This document shows positions 9,479 through 17,749 of a DNA stretch of 63,377 nt, piece after piece (within the stretch, counting starts at the first letter, position 1; every line of letters begins with the position of its first letter). The DNA comes from a virus, in the IMG/VR virus record IMGVR_UViG_3300049440_000210, positions 1 through 63,377 of that record, one strand, 5' to 3'. The translations under genes and the position numbers were made by a program. The notes below the pieces were generated by a model. The model was given only the letters and a program-made list of their open reading frames with translations, was not told the DNA's origin and did no database searches.

Positions 9479-11278
9479 ATGGCCGGCCCGAACGACCCGC
9501 AACTGCTGCCGAAGACGACAGCCAAGGCGCAGCTCACCGAGGCCCGGCTGGCTGCGCTGGTAGCCAGCCAGGGCGAGCCGGTCACCGCGTACACGCCCAC
9601 GGCGACCGTCGTCACCCAGTCCACGGCGGGCAAGTACTCCTGGACCTGCCCGGCCGGGGTCACGTCGGCGAAGATCGAAGCCTGGGGGGCGGGCGGCGGC
9701 GCGGGCGGCGGCAACTCCACGCACGGCGGCGGCGGGGGCGGCGGCGGGGCCTACTCCCAGGAACCGTCTTACCCGGTGGTCCCGGGCACCGTTTACGCCT
9801 ACGTCGTCGGTGACGGCGGTGACGGCTCCATCAATAACCAGGGCTTCGGGGACGACGGCAATCCCAGCTACTTCGACGTCAACGGGATCACCGGGGGGCC
9901 GGGCGTCTACGCGGGCGCCGGCGGCGGATCGGACGGGCTGAACGGCGGCGCGCACGCTGCCCTGAACGCCGCGCAGACGATCGCGCACTCCGGCGGCAGC
10001 GGCGGCGGGGACGGCACCCAGTCAACGGGCGGCTGCGGCGGCGGCGGCTCCGGCGGCTCCGGCAACGCCGGCGGCTCAGGCGCGAAGTCCGTCAGCGGGA
10101 CCGGCGCGGCCGGCGGCGGCGCAGGCCCTGGCGGCGGCGTGGCCGGCGGCGCGGGCGGCAACTCCGCCGCTACCGGCACAGACGGCGGCACCCCCGGCGC
10201 GGGCGGCGGCGGGGTGGGCGCGGCTACCGCGGCGGGGCAGGTCGTCTTCACCTACAGCCCTACGTTCTCCGGCACCTACTACGGCAGCGACGCCCTCGGC
10301 GGGAACGCGGATAACCGGTACGCCGCCATCGGCAACACGATGTTCCAGGGCGGCCAGCAATCCGGCGGCGGGGACTTCCTGGGCACCATGACGTCACTGA
10401 TGATCCTGCCGTCATCGGTGGCCGCGGACCTGGCGGCAGTGACCGTCGACACCGTCCGGCTGACGATGACCAACCTGACGTCCTGGAACAGCACCGGGCT
10501 GACCGTGCAGCTGGGCTACAGCGCCGCCACCGCGATGCCCGCCAGCTTCGACGGCGTGACCGGGGTGAGCGCCGGGCAGACGTACCCCGTCCCGATGAGC
10601 GCCGCCCACGTCCAGGACGTCAGCGACACGCTGGCCGGCCCGCTGAAGGCCGGGACGGCCAAGGCGCTGGTCCTGGGCACCGTCCCGGCCTTCGACACCG
10701 ACTATTACGGGTCCTTCGCCGGCGCCGGGCAGGCGGGCGCGCCCGTGCTGACCGTCATCGGGCACACCGGGGCAGCGCAGGTGCACGGCGGCGACGGCGG
10801 CGACGGCACCGTCACCATCACCTACGTCACGCCCGGCGTGGCCCTGGCCGGGATGATGCCCGCGGCGGCCACTGACGACGCCGGCAATGACTTCGCCGCC
10901 GGGTTCACCGGGGACGTCACCGCCTTCCAGCCGGGGTCCAGCCCGGCCAACGTGGAGACCTGGCACACGCCGGGACTGTCCAACAACTGGGCCAGCACCA
11001 CCATTCAGTACAAGCGCATGCCGTTCAGTGCCGTCTGGGTCCTGGGGGTACTCGACCCGTCCGGGGTTACCGGCGGGTTCCCGTCCACCGCGTTCACCCT
11101 GCCCGCCGGGTACCGGCCCGCCTCCACCCAGGACCATGCGGCTGGCTTCCACACGGCCACGGGCGCCAGCTCGGGCATCTTCTTCCGGATCGCCTCAGCC
11201 GGCACCGTCCAGGTGATCAACGGCGCCACGACCTCCGGCGTCCTGGTCCTCGACTTCTTCCTCGCACTCGACAACTGA
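9479..11278 (+). CDS. Glycine-rich minor tail protein / putative receptor-binding protein
   Basis: 599 residues. After a 40-residue N-terminal anchor comes a glycine-rich domain (about 55-265) that opens with the same WTCPAGVTSAKIEAWGAGGG pattern as the preceding gene, so the two share a duplicated adhesin module. The C-terminal half (270-599) is beta-rich and ends in an aromatic, hydrophobic strand typical of trimeric tail fibres. The start ATG lies 77 bases after the previous stop without a strong Shine-Dalgarno, so the exact N-terminus is uncertain. Likely function: host surface binding. Confidence 0.7.
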   Translation: MAGPNDPQLLPKTTAKAQLTEARLAALVASQGEPVTAYTPTATVVTQSTAGKYSWTCPAGVTSAKIEAWGAGGGAGGGNSTHGGGGGGGGAYSQEPSYPVVPGTVYAYVVGDGGDGSINNQGFGDDGNPSYFDVNGITGGPGVYAGAGGGSDGLNGGAHAALNAAQTIAHSGGSGGGDGTQSTGGCGGGGSGGSGNAGGSGAKSVSGTGAAGGGAGPGGGVAGGAGGNSAATGTDGGTPGAGGGGVGAATAAGQVVFTYSPTFSGTYYGSDALGGNADNRYAAIGNTMFQGGQQSGGGDFLGTMTSLMILPSSVAADLAAVTVDTVRLTMTNLTSWNSTGLTVQLGYSAATAMPASFDGVTGVSAGQTYPVPMSAAHVQDVSDTLAGPLKAGTAKALVLGTVPAFDTDYYGSFAGAGQAGAPVLTVIGHTGAAQVHGGDGGDGTVTITYVTPGVALAGMMPAAATDDAGNDFAAGFTGDVTAFQPGSSPANVETWHTPGLSNNWASTTIQYKRMPFSAVWVLGVLDPSGVTGGFPSTAFTLPAGYRPASTQDHAAGFHTATGASSGIFFRIASAGTVQVINGATTSGVLVLDFFLALDN

Positions 11279-11291
11279 CCAGGGGAGCCTC

Positions 11292-11585
11292 ATGTTCACC
11301 GCCATCGCCAATCCCGGGCTGATCGCCAGCGCCGCCACCCAGCGGGCGGTAGCCGTACGGGATTCCGTCATCAGCGCGCAGAACTTCTACGCCTGGCTGT
11401 CCGCCCAGTCTGACGGCGACATGACCGGCATCGGCGTTACCACCGGGGACCTGGCGCTGATGCGGTCGATGGCCGCGGACCTGAATGCCCTCGGCAACAT
11501 CTACCACGGCCTGGCCCCCGGCGGCGCTTACGTTCTGCCGTACTCATTCGTGAATAGCTCCACCCAGGTTATAGGCGCGCAGTGA
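11292..11585 (+). CDS. Hypothetical protein, 97 aa, tail operon
   Basis: Small, mostly helical protein with a good ribosome binding site (AGGGGAGCCTC-ATG). It follows the putative receptor-binding protein by 13 bases and its stop overlaps the start of the next gene (TGATG), so the three are translationally coupled. No motif or membrane segment is evident. Possibly a small tail-fibre accessory protein, by position only. Confidence 0.65.
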   Translation: MFTAIANPGLIASAATQRAVAVRDSVISAQNFYAWLSAQSDGDMTGIGVTTGDLALMRSMAADLNALGNIYHGLAPGGAYVLPYSFVNSSTQVIGAQ

Positions 11586-11836
11586 TGGGCATCCCGCACG
11601 CCGTTGACGCCACGGGCCGCCACCGCGCGGTGCAGGACGTCACCCGGTGGTTCGACTACGGGCAGCTGCCGGCCGGGCCGCCGCGCGACGTGTCCCTGGC
11701 CGTCGCGACCCTGGCGCAGGCCCTGCTCGGCATGATCAGCGCCGACGACCCGGAGCTGACGCGCGGGCTGCACAAGCTCGTGGAGGCGAAGGACTGCCTC
11801 GTGCGGGCTGCGGTAGCCGCCAGCGATATCCCGTGA
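11585..11836 (+). CDS. Candidate Acb2/Tad1-like small helical protein (anti-CBASS/anti-Thoeris sponge)
   Basis: 83 residues, starting at ATG 11585 overlapping the previous stop (GTG 11582 is an alternative). The sequence predicts a two-helix hairpin. It has an aromatic N-terminal stretch (RWFDYGQLP), a first helix, then the pattern ELTRGLHKLVEAKDCLVRAA. This resembles small phage proteins with the Acb2/Tad1 hairpin fold, which bind cyclic nucleotides or gcADPR and so blunt CBASS or Thoeris immunity. The resemblance is from memory of family patterns and is not proof. Many actinophages carry such proteins with no known role. It lies in the tail operon. Confidence 0.45.
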   Translation: MGIPHAVDATGRHRAVQDVTRWFDYGQLPAGPPRDVSLAVATLAQALLGMISADDPELTRGLHKLVEAKDCLVRAAVAASDIP

Positions 11837-11871
11837 GCACGCGATGGGCAACGCCGGAGAGGTGATGATGA

Positions 11872-13332
11872 GTGGCACTTGAGCAGGTTAACTACAGCCA
11901 GGCTGTCACTTTTGAGCCGCCGGGGCAGTTCTGGTCCGTCATCTTGTCCGGCGGGGGCAAGGCCCCGGGCGGCCAGGCGCAGGCGCAGTACGGCGCATTC
12001 GGCGGGTATGACTTCTTCATCGCGCCCACGAACAGCACGCTCACCCCCGTGGCGCCGGCGTTCACCGGGGATAAGTTCCGGCTGTACGCCAGCGGGAGCC
12101 TCAAGGAGCCCACGGTCTTCACGGTGGTCGGCACGCTGCCGGTCACCGGGACGCAGAACTGGTACGTCTTCTTCACCCCGTCCCCGCTGGCCGCCCCGGT
12201 GAGCACCGACAATGCGCAGTCAGTCCCGGCGCCGAAGAGCCCGCGCTGGCTCGGCGCCATCGGGCACGTGACGAACATGACCCGCAGCTACACCTGCCCC
12301 GGCGGCCCGGAGAACCTGAGCCTGCTGCTGCGCACGCCCCCGGAACTGCGCACGGACGCGCTGAACCCCGGGCGCGTCATCCAGGTCTGGCGCGGCGCGT
12401 CCTGCGTCTGGGAGGGCAAGCTGAACGAGCCCGCGGCGACCGGGGACGGCTGGACGGTCACCGCGCACGGGGCCGGGACGTACGGCAGCGACTTCGCCGC
12501 GCTCTACACGACCTGGAACGCTGACGACGCGGTGAACCAGGCCATCTTCCGCGGAATGCGCTGGGCGAACCCGGGCATCGGCAAGCCGGCCGGCATCTTC
12601 CTGGGCCAGCAGCAGGACAGCGCGTCGGAAACGGTCACCGCGCACCTGAACCTGCTCATCACCGGGGGCGGCCTGCTGTGGATGGTCTCGCCGGGAACCG
12701 CCTCCGCGCCGCCGGCCGGGCCGTGGAAGCTGAGGGTGTTCCCGTTCAAGCAGGACCTCAACGGGAACCCGACGCAGGCGCCGGACCGCCTCCTGGTCTC
12801 CAGCACGCCCATTGCGCGCACCATTGCCGCCGACATCAACGTGCTGTTCCTGCGCTACCAGGCCACCGCGGACATCGCGGCCACCGCGACCAAGAAGGCC
12901 GTTCCCGCCACGTTCGCGATCTCTCACGTGGTGAACGGCAACTCCGTGGCCAGGCACGGGCCCATGGAGTACTACCTGGACATCAGCTCGGCCGGGGTGC
13001 TGAAGGCGTCAGCAGCAGCGGCGATCGGCCAGAACATCCTCACCCGCTACGTCCGGGCCAGCTTCGCCCAGCCGTTCACCGTGGGGCCGGGCCAGGTGAT
13101 GAACACTGCGGGGACCCCGGCTGACCTCGGCAGCGACCAGGCCGGGCTGGTCTACCAGGTGGTCGTCACCGACCCGTCCTACGGCGGCGAGGTCATGCCC
13201 AGCCCGGTGATCTTCATGTCCGGCGCTTATGAGTACGACGAGGACACCGGCCAGGCGACGATCACGCCATTCCAGTCCTACCGGCAGGACATGGCTTCTC
13301 TCATAGCCGCGCTCTACCCGGTAAAATTCTGA
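11872..13332 (+). CDS. Minor tail protein (baseplate hub-like)
   Basis: 486 residues from GTG 11872 (preceded by GGAGAGGTGATG). Residues 1-110 form a separate beta-rich domain. From about residue 130 the protein follows the pattern of actinophage minor tail / hub proteins, with strands such as GRVIQVWRGASCVWEGKL followed by DGWTVTAHGAG. It is the last gene of the rightward tail operon and ends within the hairpin of the convergent terminator at 13,320. It probably forms part of the tail-tip ring that carries the adhesins encoded upstream. Confidence 0.7.
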   Translation: MALEQVNYSQAVTFEPPGQFWSVILSGGGKAPGGQAQAQYGAFGGYDFFIAPTNSTLTPVAPAFTGDKFRLYASGSLKEPTVFTVVGTLPVTGTQNWYVFFTPSPLAAPVSTDNAQSVPAPKSPRWLGAIGHVTNMTRSYTCPGGPENLSLLLRTPPELRTDALNPGRVIQVWRGASCVWEGKLNEPAATGDGWTVTAHGAGTYGSDFAALYTTWNADDAVNQAIFRGMRWANPGIGKPAGIFLGQQQDSASETVTAHLNLLITGGGLLWMVSPGTASAPPAGPWKLRVFPFKQDLNGNPTQAPDRLLVSSTPIARTIAADINVLFLRYQATADIAATATKKAVPATFAISHVVNGNSVARHGPMEYYLDISSAGVLKASAAAAIGQNILTRYVRASFAQPFTVGPGQVMNTAGTPADLGSDQAGLVYQVVVTDPSYGGEVMPSPVIFMSGAYEYDEDTGQATITPFQSYRQDMASLIAALYPVKF

Positions 13333-13340
13333 GTTTTACC
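13320..13340. terminator. Bidirectional hairpin between convergent operons
   Basis: Perfect inverted repeat GGTAAAA / TTTTACC with a 7-base loop that contains the TGA stop of the tail gene. The arms supply a run of T on either strand, so it can end transcription from both the rightward tail operon and the leftward operon (next gene stops at 13,344). Confidence 0.75.
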
Positions 13341-13343
13341 TGC

Positions 13344-14297
13344 TCACAGCCCTTTCGCCCGCGCCCACGCAGTCACGGCCTGCGCGGCCTTCTTGTTCCC
13401 GCCCGCGTGGCGCTCGCCTGCCCAGGCCCACGTGGCCCCCCACAGCTGCTGGTCCGCTGCGTCGGAAGGCGCGGGCGGCACGGGCACGGGAACTGGCGGG
13501 GGAGCAGGCACCGGGGCTGGCGGCGGGGGAACGGGGACCGGGAACGGCTTGCCGGTCAGCGCCGTGTAGTCCGCGGCGAACTGGGCCAGGTCCACGCCTT
13601 CCTGGAACGCCTTGCTGCCCAGGTGCTCAGGCCAGATGACCACCCAGCACTCTTCCACCTCACGGCTCCAGTACCGGTCGGTGAACGACGTCTCCTGCGC
13701 CCAGGTGATGAGCTTCTCATCCCCGCCGAGCTGACCGGTACCGCCGGCGCCGTAGCCGCCGACGAGCACGGAGTGGCCCCCCGCGTCGGGGGAGCCGGAG
13801 ACGTAGTCCCAGGGCTGGCGGGCGTCGAACTGGCTCATCTGCGCGTCCTGCACGACGATGCCCGTCCAGACCGCGCCGAAGATCGCGATGGCCGCCTTGA
13901 CCTCATCCGGGCTGGTGTGGTCCACCGAGGCGAAGCCGAGCGCCTTCACCCCATCCGGGCCGCCCGACCTGACCAGGTCGCCGAGGGCAGTCTGGATATC
14001 CATCCCGTCGTCTTGCCGCGGGAAGCCCGGGTTCTGCGTCGTATAAAAAGCCTCCACCTGAGGCAGCGTCCAGTAGTACTCAGTGGACAGGACGGCTGTG
14101 GTGAGGCGCCGCAGGTTAGCCGCGGTCACGCTCACGCAATCCCCGTACGTGTCGTTGCCGAGCATCTGCCAGCCGCTCAGCCGGGCCAGGTAGTCCGCGG
14201 CAGCGGGATGCGCCGGGACGACGCCGGTCAGCGACCGGGCCAGCCGGATGCGCGGGCGGGACGGGTCAGCGGGGCGGCGGCCGAGCTTGAGGTCCAT
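13344..14297 (-). CDS. Papain-like (C39/C1-type) cysteine peptidase with Pro-rich linker
   Basis: 317 residues from ATG 14297, which is preceded by AAAGGAAAGGAACC. The N-terminal 225 residues show a papain-like pattern: the putative nucleophile in NDTYGDCVSV (near residue 45), a histidine in GGHSVLVGGYG and a following VTW/ITWAQ strand. A Pro/Val-rich linker (about 240-275) leads to a small C-terminal helical module (WAWAGERHAGGNKKAAQAV) that could bind cell wall. It is the last gene of the leftward operon, where lysis or entry enzymes often lie. Endolysin, polyprotein peptidase or virion peptidase are all possible. Confidence 0.6.
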   Translation of the reverse strand: MDLKLGRRPADPSRPRIRLARSLTGVVPAHPAAADYLARLSGWQMLGNDTYGDCVSVTAANLRRLTTAVLSTEYYWTLPQVEAFYTTQNPGFPRQDDGMDIQTALGDLVRSGGPDGVKALGFASVDHTSPDEVKAAIAIFGAVWTGIVVQDAQMSQFDARQPWDYVSGSPDAGGHSVLVGGYGAGGTGQLGGDEKLITWAQETSFTDRYWSREVEECWVVIWPEHLGSKAFQEGVDLAQFAADYTALTGKPFPVPVPPPPAPVPAPPPVPVPVPPAPSDAADQQLWGATWAWAGERHAGGNKKAAQAVTAWARAKGL

Positions 14298-14319
14298 GGG
14301 AGGTTCCTTTCCTTTGACG

Positions 14320-14403
14320 TCAGCCGTACAGCGCAAGGACCAGGATGAGCACTCCGGCGCTCAGGCAGGCGGTGATCAGGCACAGCCCGGCGTCCAGCTT
14401 CAC
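14320..14403 (-). CDS. Very small single-membrane-span protein, 27 aa
   Basis: GTG 14403 overlaps the upstream stop (GTGA). The product starts MKLDAGL and consists mainly of one hydrophobic helix (about residues 5-25) ending in YG. It lies directly upstream of the peptidase gene, so a holin-like or accessory lysis role is conceivable. Size alone makes the call uncertain. Confidence 0.45.
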   Translation of the reverse strand: MKLDAGLCLITACLSAGVLILVLALYG

Positions 14404-14684
14404 GAGCCGCTTCTTCCTGCCTCCAGCCGCTCACGGTGCGCGGCGCTATCCGGCGTGCGGACCTGATCCGGGTGCGCTTCCTGCCAGTCGGCGAAAGTCT
14501 TGTACGCCTGCTCGATCAGGGCGAGGTGGAACTCAGGACTGCCCTTCTTCTCGCACAGGTCGTAGTACGCGCTGAGCAGCGGGCACGCCAGCGCGTCACG
14601 GGCGCGGAAGACGATGACCGGCTCATCGCCGGGGATGCTGCCGTGCTCCGTGGCGATCTTGCCGTACTTCCCGTCATATCCCAT
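14400..14684 (-). CDS. Conserved-looking phage protein, 94 aa
   Basis: Begins MGYDGKYGKI and contains DEPVIVFRARDALACPLLSA followed by YYDLCEKKGSPEFH, a pattern I recall from small proteins in many actinophages, of unknown function. ATG is preceded by GAGGAAGAGG. The stop overlaps the start of the 27-aa membrane peptide. Cytoplasmic, mixed alpha/beta, no catalytic motif recognised. Confidence 0.7.
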   Translation of the reverse strand: MGYDGKYGKIATEHGSIPGDEPVIVFRARDALACPLLSAYYDLCEKKGSPEFHLALIEQAYKTFADWQEAHPDQVRTPDSAAHRERLEAGRSGS

Positions 14685-14698
14685 GGCAAGCCTCTTCC

Positions 14699-14974
14699 TC
14701 AGGTGCCGCTGAGCAGGACCGGGCTCAGCGGCGGCGGCGTGACGAGCGGCTGCATGCCCCAGCGCGGCAACGGCTCATAGCTGAACTCGAACCGGATCGG
14801 CTCTGATAGTACCCGCGCGACCTGCGTGTCGTTGATCAGCAGGAACTTGCCCAGGGCCAGCACAGACTCCGCGACCTCGCGCACGTTCTCCGGGAGGGTG
14901 GCGGCCAGCTCCAGCGCCTCGTCCATCCAGCCGGGCGGGCAGATCATCGTCCACTCATCGCCAGGGTCGCTCAC
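14699..14974 (-). CDS. Hypothetical protein, 91 aa
   Basis: GTG 14974 overlaps the stop of the upstream glycosyltransferase (GTGA) and is preceded by GGGGAG, so this start is preferred over an in-frame one further upstream. Helical N-terminal half, then a beta stretch FEFSYEPLPRWGMQ and a Pro-rich end. No family recognised. Confidence 0.6.
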   Translation of the reverse strand: MSDPGDEWTMICPPGWMDEALELAATLPENVREVAESVLALGKFLLINDTQVARVLSEPIRFEFSYEPLPRWGMQPLVTPPPLSPVLLSGT

Positions 14975-16047
14975 GGCAGCTCCCCAATCCAGCCGAGCAG
15001 CTTTTTGGCGTTGCTTGCGAAAGTCCGGTCTGCGACCGCCAGCCGGGCCTCCCGCGCGGCCTTGCTCCTCAATTCTGGCCTGGACAGCCACCAGCGCAGC
15101 TTCTCAGCGGCGTCCCCCGGGGAGGAAAAGGACGGCAGCATGGGCAGCACCTCGTCGGTCTCCGGCCGCGGGTCGCGCAGGAAGAACAGCCCGGATGCCG
15201 CCAGCTCCACCTCGCGCGGGCCCATTGCCCAGCCCTCGCCCTGGTGGTCGTCCTCGGACTCCCGGCGATACAGGTTGATGCCGCAGCTCGCGTGCCGGTA
15301 CAGCTCGGCCGTCTCGGTGTTGTCCACGCACTGGCATGCCTGGGACAGGTACTTGCGCAGCACCGAGCCCTCGTCCGTCTCCTCGGTCCAGTACGAGCCG
15401 CCGAGCAGGAAGTCGGTCCCGGCAAACGACGGGTGGGCGGCCATGGCCTCGAAGAACTCCACCCGGGACTTGAACGCGGTGCCGATGAACGTCAGGTCCG
15501 CCGCCAGGTCCGGGTTCAGCGGGCCCTTCCGCGGGTGGTGCAGCTCCGGCCGGTAGGCGTGCGGGACGTAGTGAGCCGGGCCGAGCTCGGAGTACGCGCT
15601 GATGTTCGTGGGGTCGTTCAGCAGGTTGATGTCCGCGAATGGCGCCCGCTCTAGCTGCTCGTTGTCCTGGTACGGCGATTCCGTCATGAGCAGCACGATC
15701 TTAAACCGGCGCAGTCGCAGCAGGTGAAAGATGTCCGCGGTGACGAAGAACCCGCTGACGAACAAGATCACGTCGGGCCAGTAAGACAGGCACGCATGGG
15801 AGAGGCCCTGCATGCTGGCGCGCACCGCCTCCAGCTGCGTCATCGCCTGCCGGACGATCGGGTGGCCGGTCTCGTCCTTCTGCTCCGTGTCGATCAGCGC
15901 ACGGGAATAAAAATAGAGCCGGATAATCGATCGTTCGTATTGAACATGGCGACGTCACAGCCCATCTCTCGAAGGCCATCAGCCCAACCGCGGTAGACGT
16001 CAGCGACGGAGAAAATCGGGCCCCGGATGCACAATAAGAACTCTCAT
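14971..16047 (-). pseudogene. CgeB-family glycosyltransferase, N-terminus broken by two compensating frameshifts
   Basis: From about 15,930 to 14,971 the frame encodes a GT-B glycosyltransferase of the CgeB/DUF3880 type: motifs PDVILFVSGFFVTAD, LLMTESPYQDNEQLERA, LNDPTNIS, and a C-terminal nucleotide-sugar domain with INLYRRESEDD and GPREVELAASGLFFLRD. The expected N-terminus MRVLIVHPGPDF starts at ATG 16047 with a strong site (GGAGGTG) but runs into a stop after 15 codons. Skipping one T in the run at about 16,013 continues SVADVYRGWADGLREMGCDV, and a second shift near 15,935 restores the main frame. The two shifts cancel. This is either a decaying gene or local sequence errors. Confidence 0.65.
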
Positions 16048-16141
16048 TTTAAAAGCACCTCCTTCACGCGGGCATCCCGCGCTTTCCGTTGCAGGTACAT
16101 TTTTACTCTTTGCGAAAGTCGTGAACGTTCCGAGTATTGTC

Positions 16142-16471
16142 TTACGCGAGCATCTCCTCCAGGGTCAGCGGCCTCACGCGCCAGGTGACGCCCCGCGCGG
16201 ACATGACCTCGTCCCGGTTCCCGTAGGCATCCGCGATGTACCGGATCGCCCAGGCCGCCTGCGCCGTGGTCGTGGTCGCCGTCCACCCCAGCCGGCTGTA
16301 AGCGTGCTGGAGAGCGCCGGCGGGAATGACGTACTCGCCGGGGGTCAGCTGCGCAGGGAAGGCGTCGGCCGCCGGGCGTGCCTGGCCCGTGAAGACCTGG
16401 CCGGTCGTCAGCGGAAGGTACCGGTTGCCGAAGGTGTCAGTCCCCGGCTGGAATTGCCAGGACTGGCTCAT
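16142..16471 (-). CDS. Head-tail region hypothetical protein, 109 aa
   Basis: ATG 16471 overlaps the stop of the preceding gene (TGATG). Sequence MSQSWQFQPGTDTFGNRYLP, then a helical centre with TTTTAQAAWAIRYIADAYGN, ending RPLTLEEMLA. Probably a structural or assembly protein of the neck region by context. The C-terminal TLEEM tail recalls the end of the 98-aa delta-domain protein at 47.5 kb. A ~95-base stretch follows before the glycosyltransferase start, with no clear gene (an 18-codon frame there is not convincing). Confidence 0.55.
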   Translation of the reverse strand: MSQSWQFQPGTDTFGNRYLPLTTGQVFTGQARPAADAFPAQLTPGEYVIPAGALQHAYSRLGWTATTTTAQAAWAIRYIADAYGNRDEVMSARGVTWRVRPLTLEEMLA

Positions 16472-16896
16472 CAGATAGCTCCCGCCTGCACGGCTACCCG
16501 GGCGCCGAAGTAGGTGACCGCGGCGTAGTCGACGCGGCCGTACCCGCTCGCGGAGACGGCCAGCGCGAAGTGCACGGTGCCGCCGAGCGTCGGGTCGTCC
16601 TGGATGGCCCCGGCGATGCTGGACGGGACGGCGTCGTGCGCGCCGATCCCGAGGTAGGCGTCCAGGGCCCGCTGGACCTTCTCAGTCGGCGCGGCGTCGC
16701 TGATGAGCAGCAGCACGACGAGGTTGACGGTGAACGCCCCGTCCACGGTGTTCCCGTACTGGATCACCCCCGGGGCGGGCAGGATGACGGCAACCGGGGG
16801 GCTGACCTGGTCTCGCGCCTCGGGCAGCGTCCGCAGGCCGGTCCCGGCGGTGATCCGGTTCGCCAGCGCGGTGCGGATGGCGGCGAGGTCGGCGAT
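16471..16896 (-). CDS. Neck / head-tail joining protein with no canonical start codon
   Basis: The frame reads (start)ADLAAIRTALANRITAGTG and continues to NTVDGAFTVNLVVLLLISDA and a C-terminal GRVDYAAVTYFGARVAVQ, a pattern like small head-tail joining (tail completion) proteins. A TGA lies 12-14 bases before the first plausible residue. Between it and the protein start there is no ATG, GTG or TTG. The best candidate is ATC (16894-16896), six bases after GGAG. The same leader and the same ATC-GCC junction precede the terminase gene at 49,547. The next in-frame GTG (16767) would remove a third of the protein. Confidence 0.65.
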   Translation of the reverse strand: MADLAAIRTALANRITAGTGLRTLPEARDQVSPPVAVILPAPGVIQYGNTVDGAFTVNLVVLLLISDAAPTEKVQRALDAYLGIGAHDAVPSSIAGAIQDDPTLGGTVHFALAVSASGYGRVDYAAVTYFGARVAVQAGAI

Positions 16897-16963
16897 GGCT
16901 GGCTCCAGGGATCAGTTCCCGGCTGGCTCCCGGAGGCCGCAGCATCAGGGGTCAGTCTAATCC
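16891..16963 (-). repeat. Copy A of a 73-bp duplicated gene leader
   Basis: 67 of 73 positions match 49,542-49,614 in the same orientation. On the minus strand it runs from GGATTAGACTG through an internal doubled GGAGCCAGCC to ATCGCC, the first codons of the neck gene. It carries promoter-like TAGACT, ribosome-binding sequence and the putative AUC start. Confidence 0.9.
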
Positions 16964-16978
16964 CGTATCACCGCGAAG

Positions 16979-17164
16979 TCAGGCCCGGACCTCCCCGTCC
17001 AGGACCTCGATCTCGTAGACGTCCCGGACGTCCAGGCCATTCCTGCTGACGGACCATTCCTCGCGGGTCACCCGGAACAGCACCCCGGGGTCCGGCGGCT
17101 GGCAGTGCCAGTTCGTCCGGTAGGCGCCGCCGTGACTCAGCTCGGACAGCACGAACGTGCTCAT
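16979..17164 (-). CDS. Hypothetical protein, 61 aa
   Basis: ATG 17164 overlaps the stop of the HNH gene (GCATGAGC). Short beta-rich protein (MSTFVLSELSHGGAYRTNWH; later VYEIEVLDGEVRA). It is followed by the duplicated leader of the neck gene. No family recognised; small head-tail accessory protein by position. Confidence 0.6.
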   Translation of the reverse strand: MSTFVLSELSHGGAYRTNWHCQPPDPGVLFRVTREEWSVSRNGLDVRDVYEIEVLDGEVRA

Positions 17165-17727
17165 GCGTGACTGCCTTTCTCCCGGAAGTTCCTGGCGTCC
17201 GTTGCCCGGCAGGCCCGGCAATGCCGCTGTCCCCGCCATTCGTACGTATTCTCCGGCGTGAACTCATGGCCGTTGTCGCAGTGCGTCTTGCGGGCGTTGC
17301 GGTGATTCTCGCCTCCGCCCCTGCTGCGCGTCGGGCTGGCCGCCTTATTCAGGGAGAGCGTAGTCGGGTGGAGGCTCCACGGCCAGACGCAAGCGCGGTG
17401 AGCACAGGGACCGCCGTCACACATGCCCGCCTGTGCCGCCTCGTTATGGCACAGGTGATCGATCGTGAGCCTGGCCGGAATCGGCCCGCGCCAGACCGTG
17501 TAGGCGAACCGGTGCGCGAGGACCGTCGCCTGGCACTTCAGCCCGAACATCCCGTAAGCCGTCCTCGGGTCCTTCCAGCGGGTAAACCGCAGGCACCTCC
17601 CGTCAGCCTCCGTCATGCCCATGAACCGCCGGACATCAGACTCGGCCACCGCTACTACACGCTTTCCCACGGGCATCGCGAGCGGAAACCGCGCCGCTTC
17701 CGGCCACGTCAGTAGCAAATTTTGCAT
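17161..17727 (-). CDS. HNH homing-type endonuclease
   Basis: 188 residues. The core AHRFAYTVWRGPIPARLTID, then HLCHNEA and a later LSLNKAA, follows the HNH_3 pattern (AHR...IDHLC...N). A C-terminal zinc-binding tail has HCDNGHEFTPENTY then CRACRATDARN. Such free-standing HNH enzymes nick DNA and spread among phages. No Shine-Dalgarno precedes ATG 17727. A -10-like TACTCT seven bases upstream suggests a leaderless transcript. It lies inside the head-tail gene block, one of three such endonucleases there. Confidence 0.85.
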   Translation of the reverse strand: MQNLLLTWPEAARFPLAMPVGKRVVAVAESDVRRFMGMTEADGRCLRFTRWKDPRTAYGMFGLKCQATVLAHRFAYTVWRGPIPARLTIDHLCHNEAAQAGMCDGGPCAHRACVWPWSLHPTTLSLNKAASPTRSRGGGENHRNARKTHCDNGHEFTPENTYEWRGQRHCRACRATDARNFREKGSHA

Positions 17728-17749
17728 AGGATCTAGAGTACGCTAGCTA

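Noticed and set aside
16044-16286. 80-residue His/Gly-rich frame upstream of the CgeB gene
   Set aside because: Antiphase to a well-supported gene (16,142-16,471). Only its last 18 codons are free, and they overlap a ribosome site.
16682-16945. ORF starting MLRPPGASRELIPG in the leader copy A
   Set aside because: Out of frame with the neck protein and Arg-rich (mirror composition). Considered only as a possible upstream peptide for a frameshift model.
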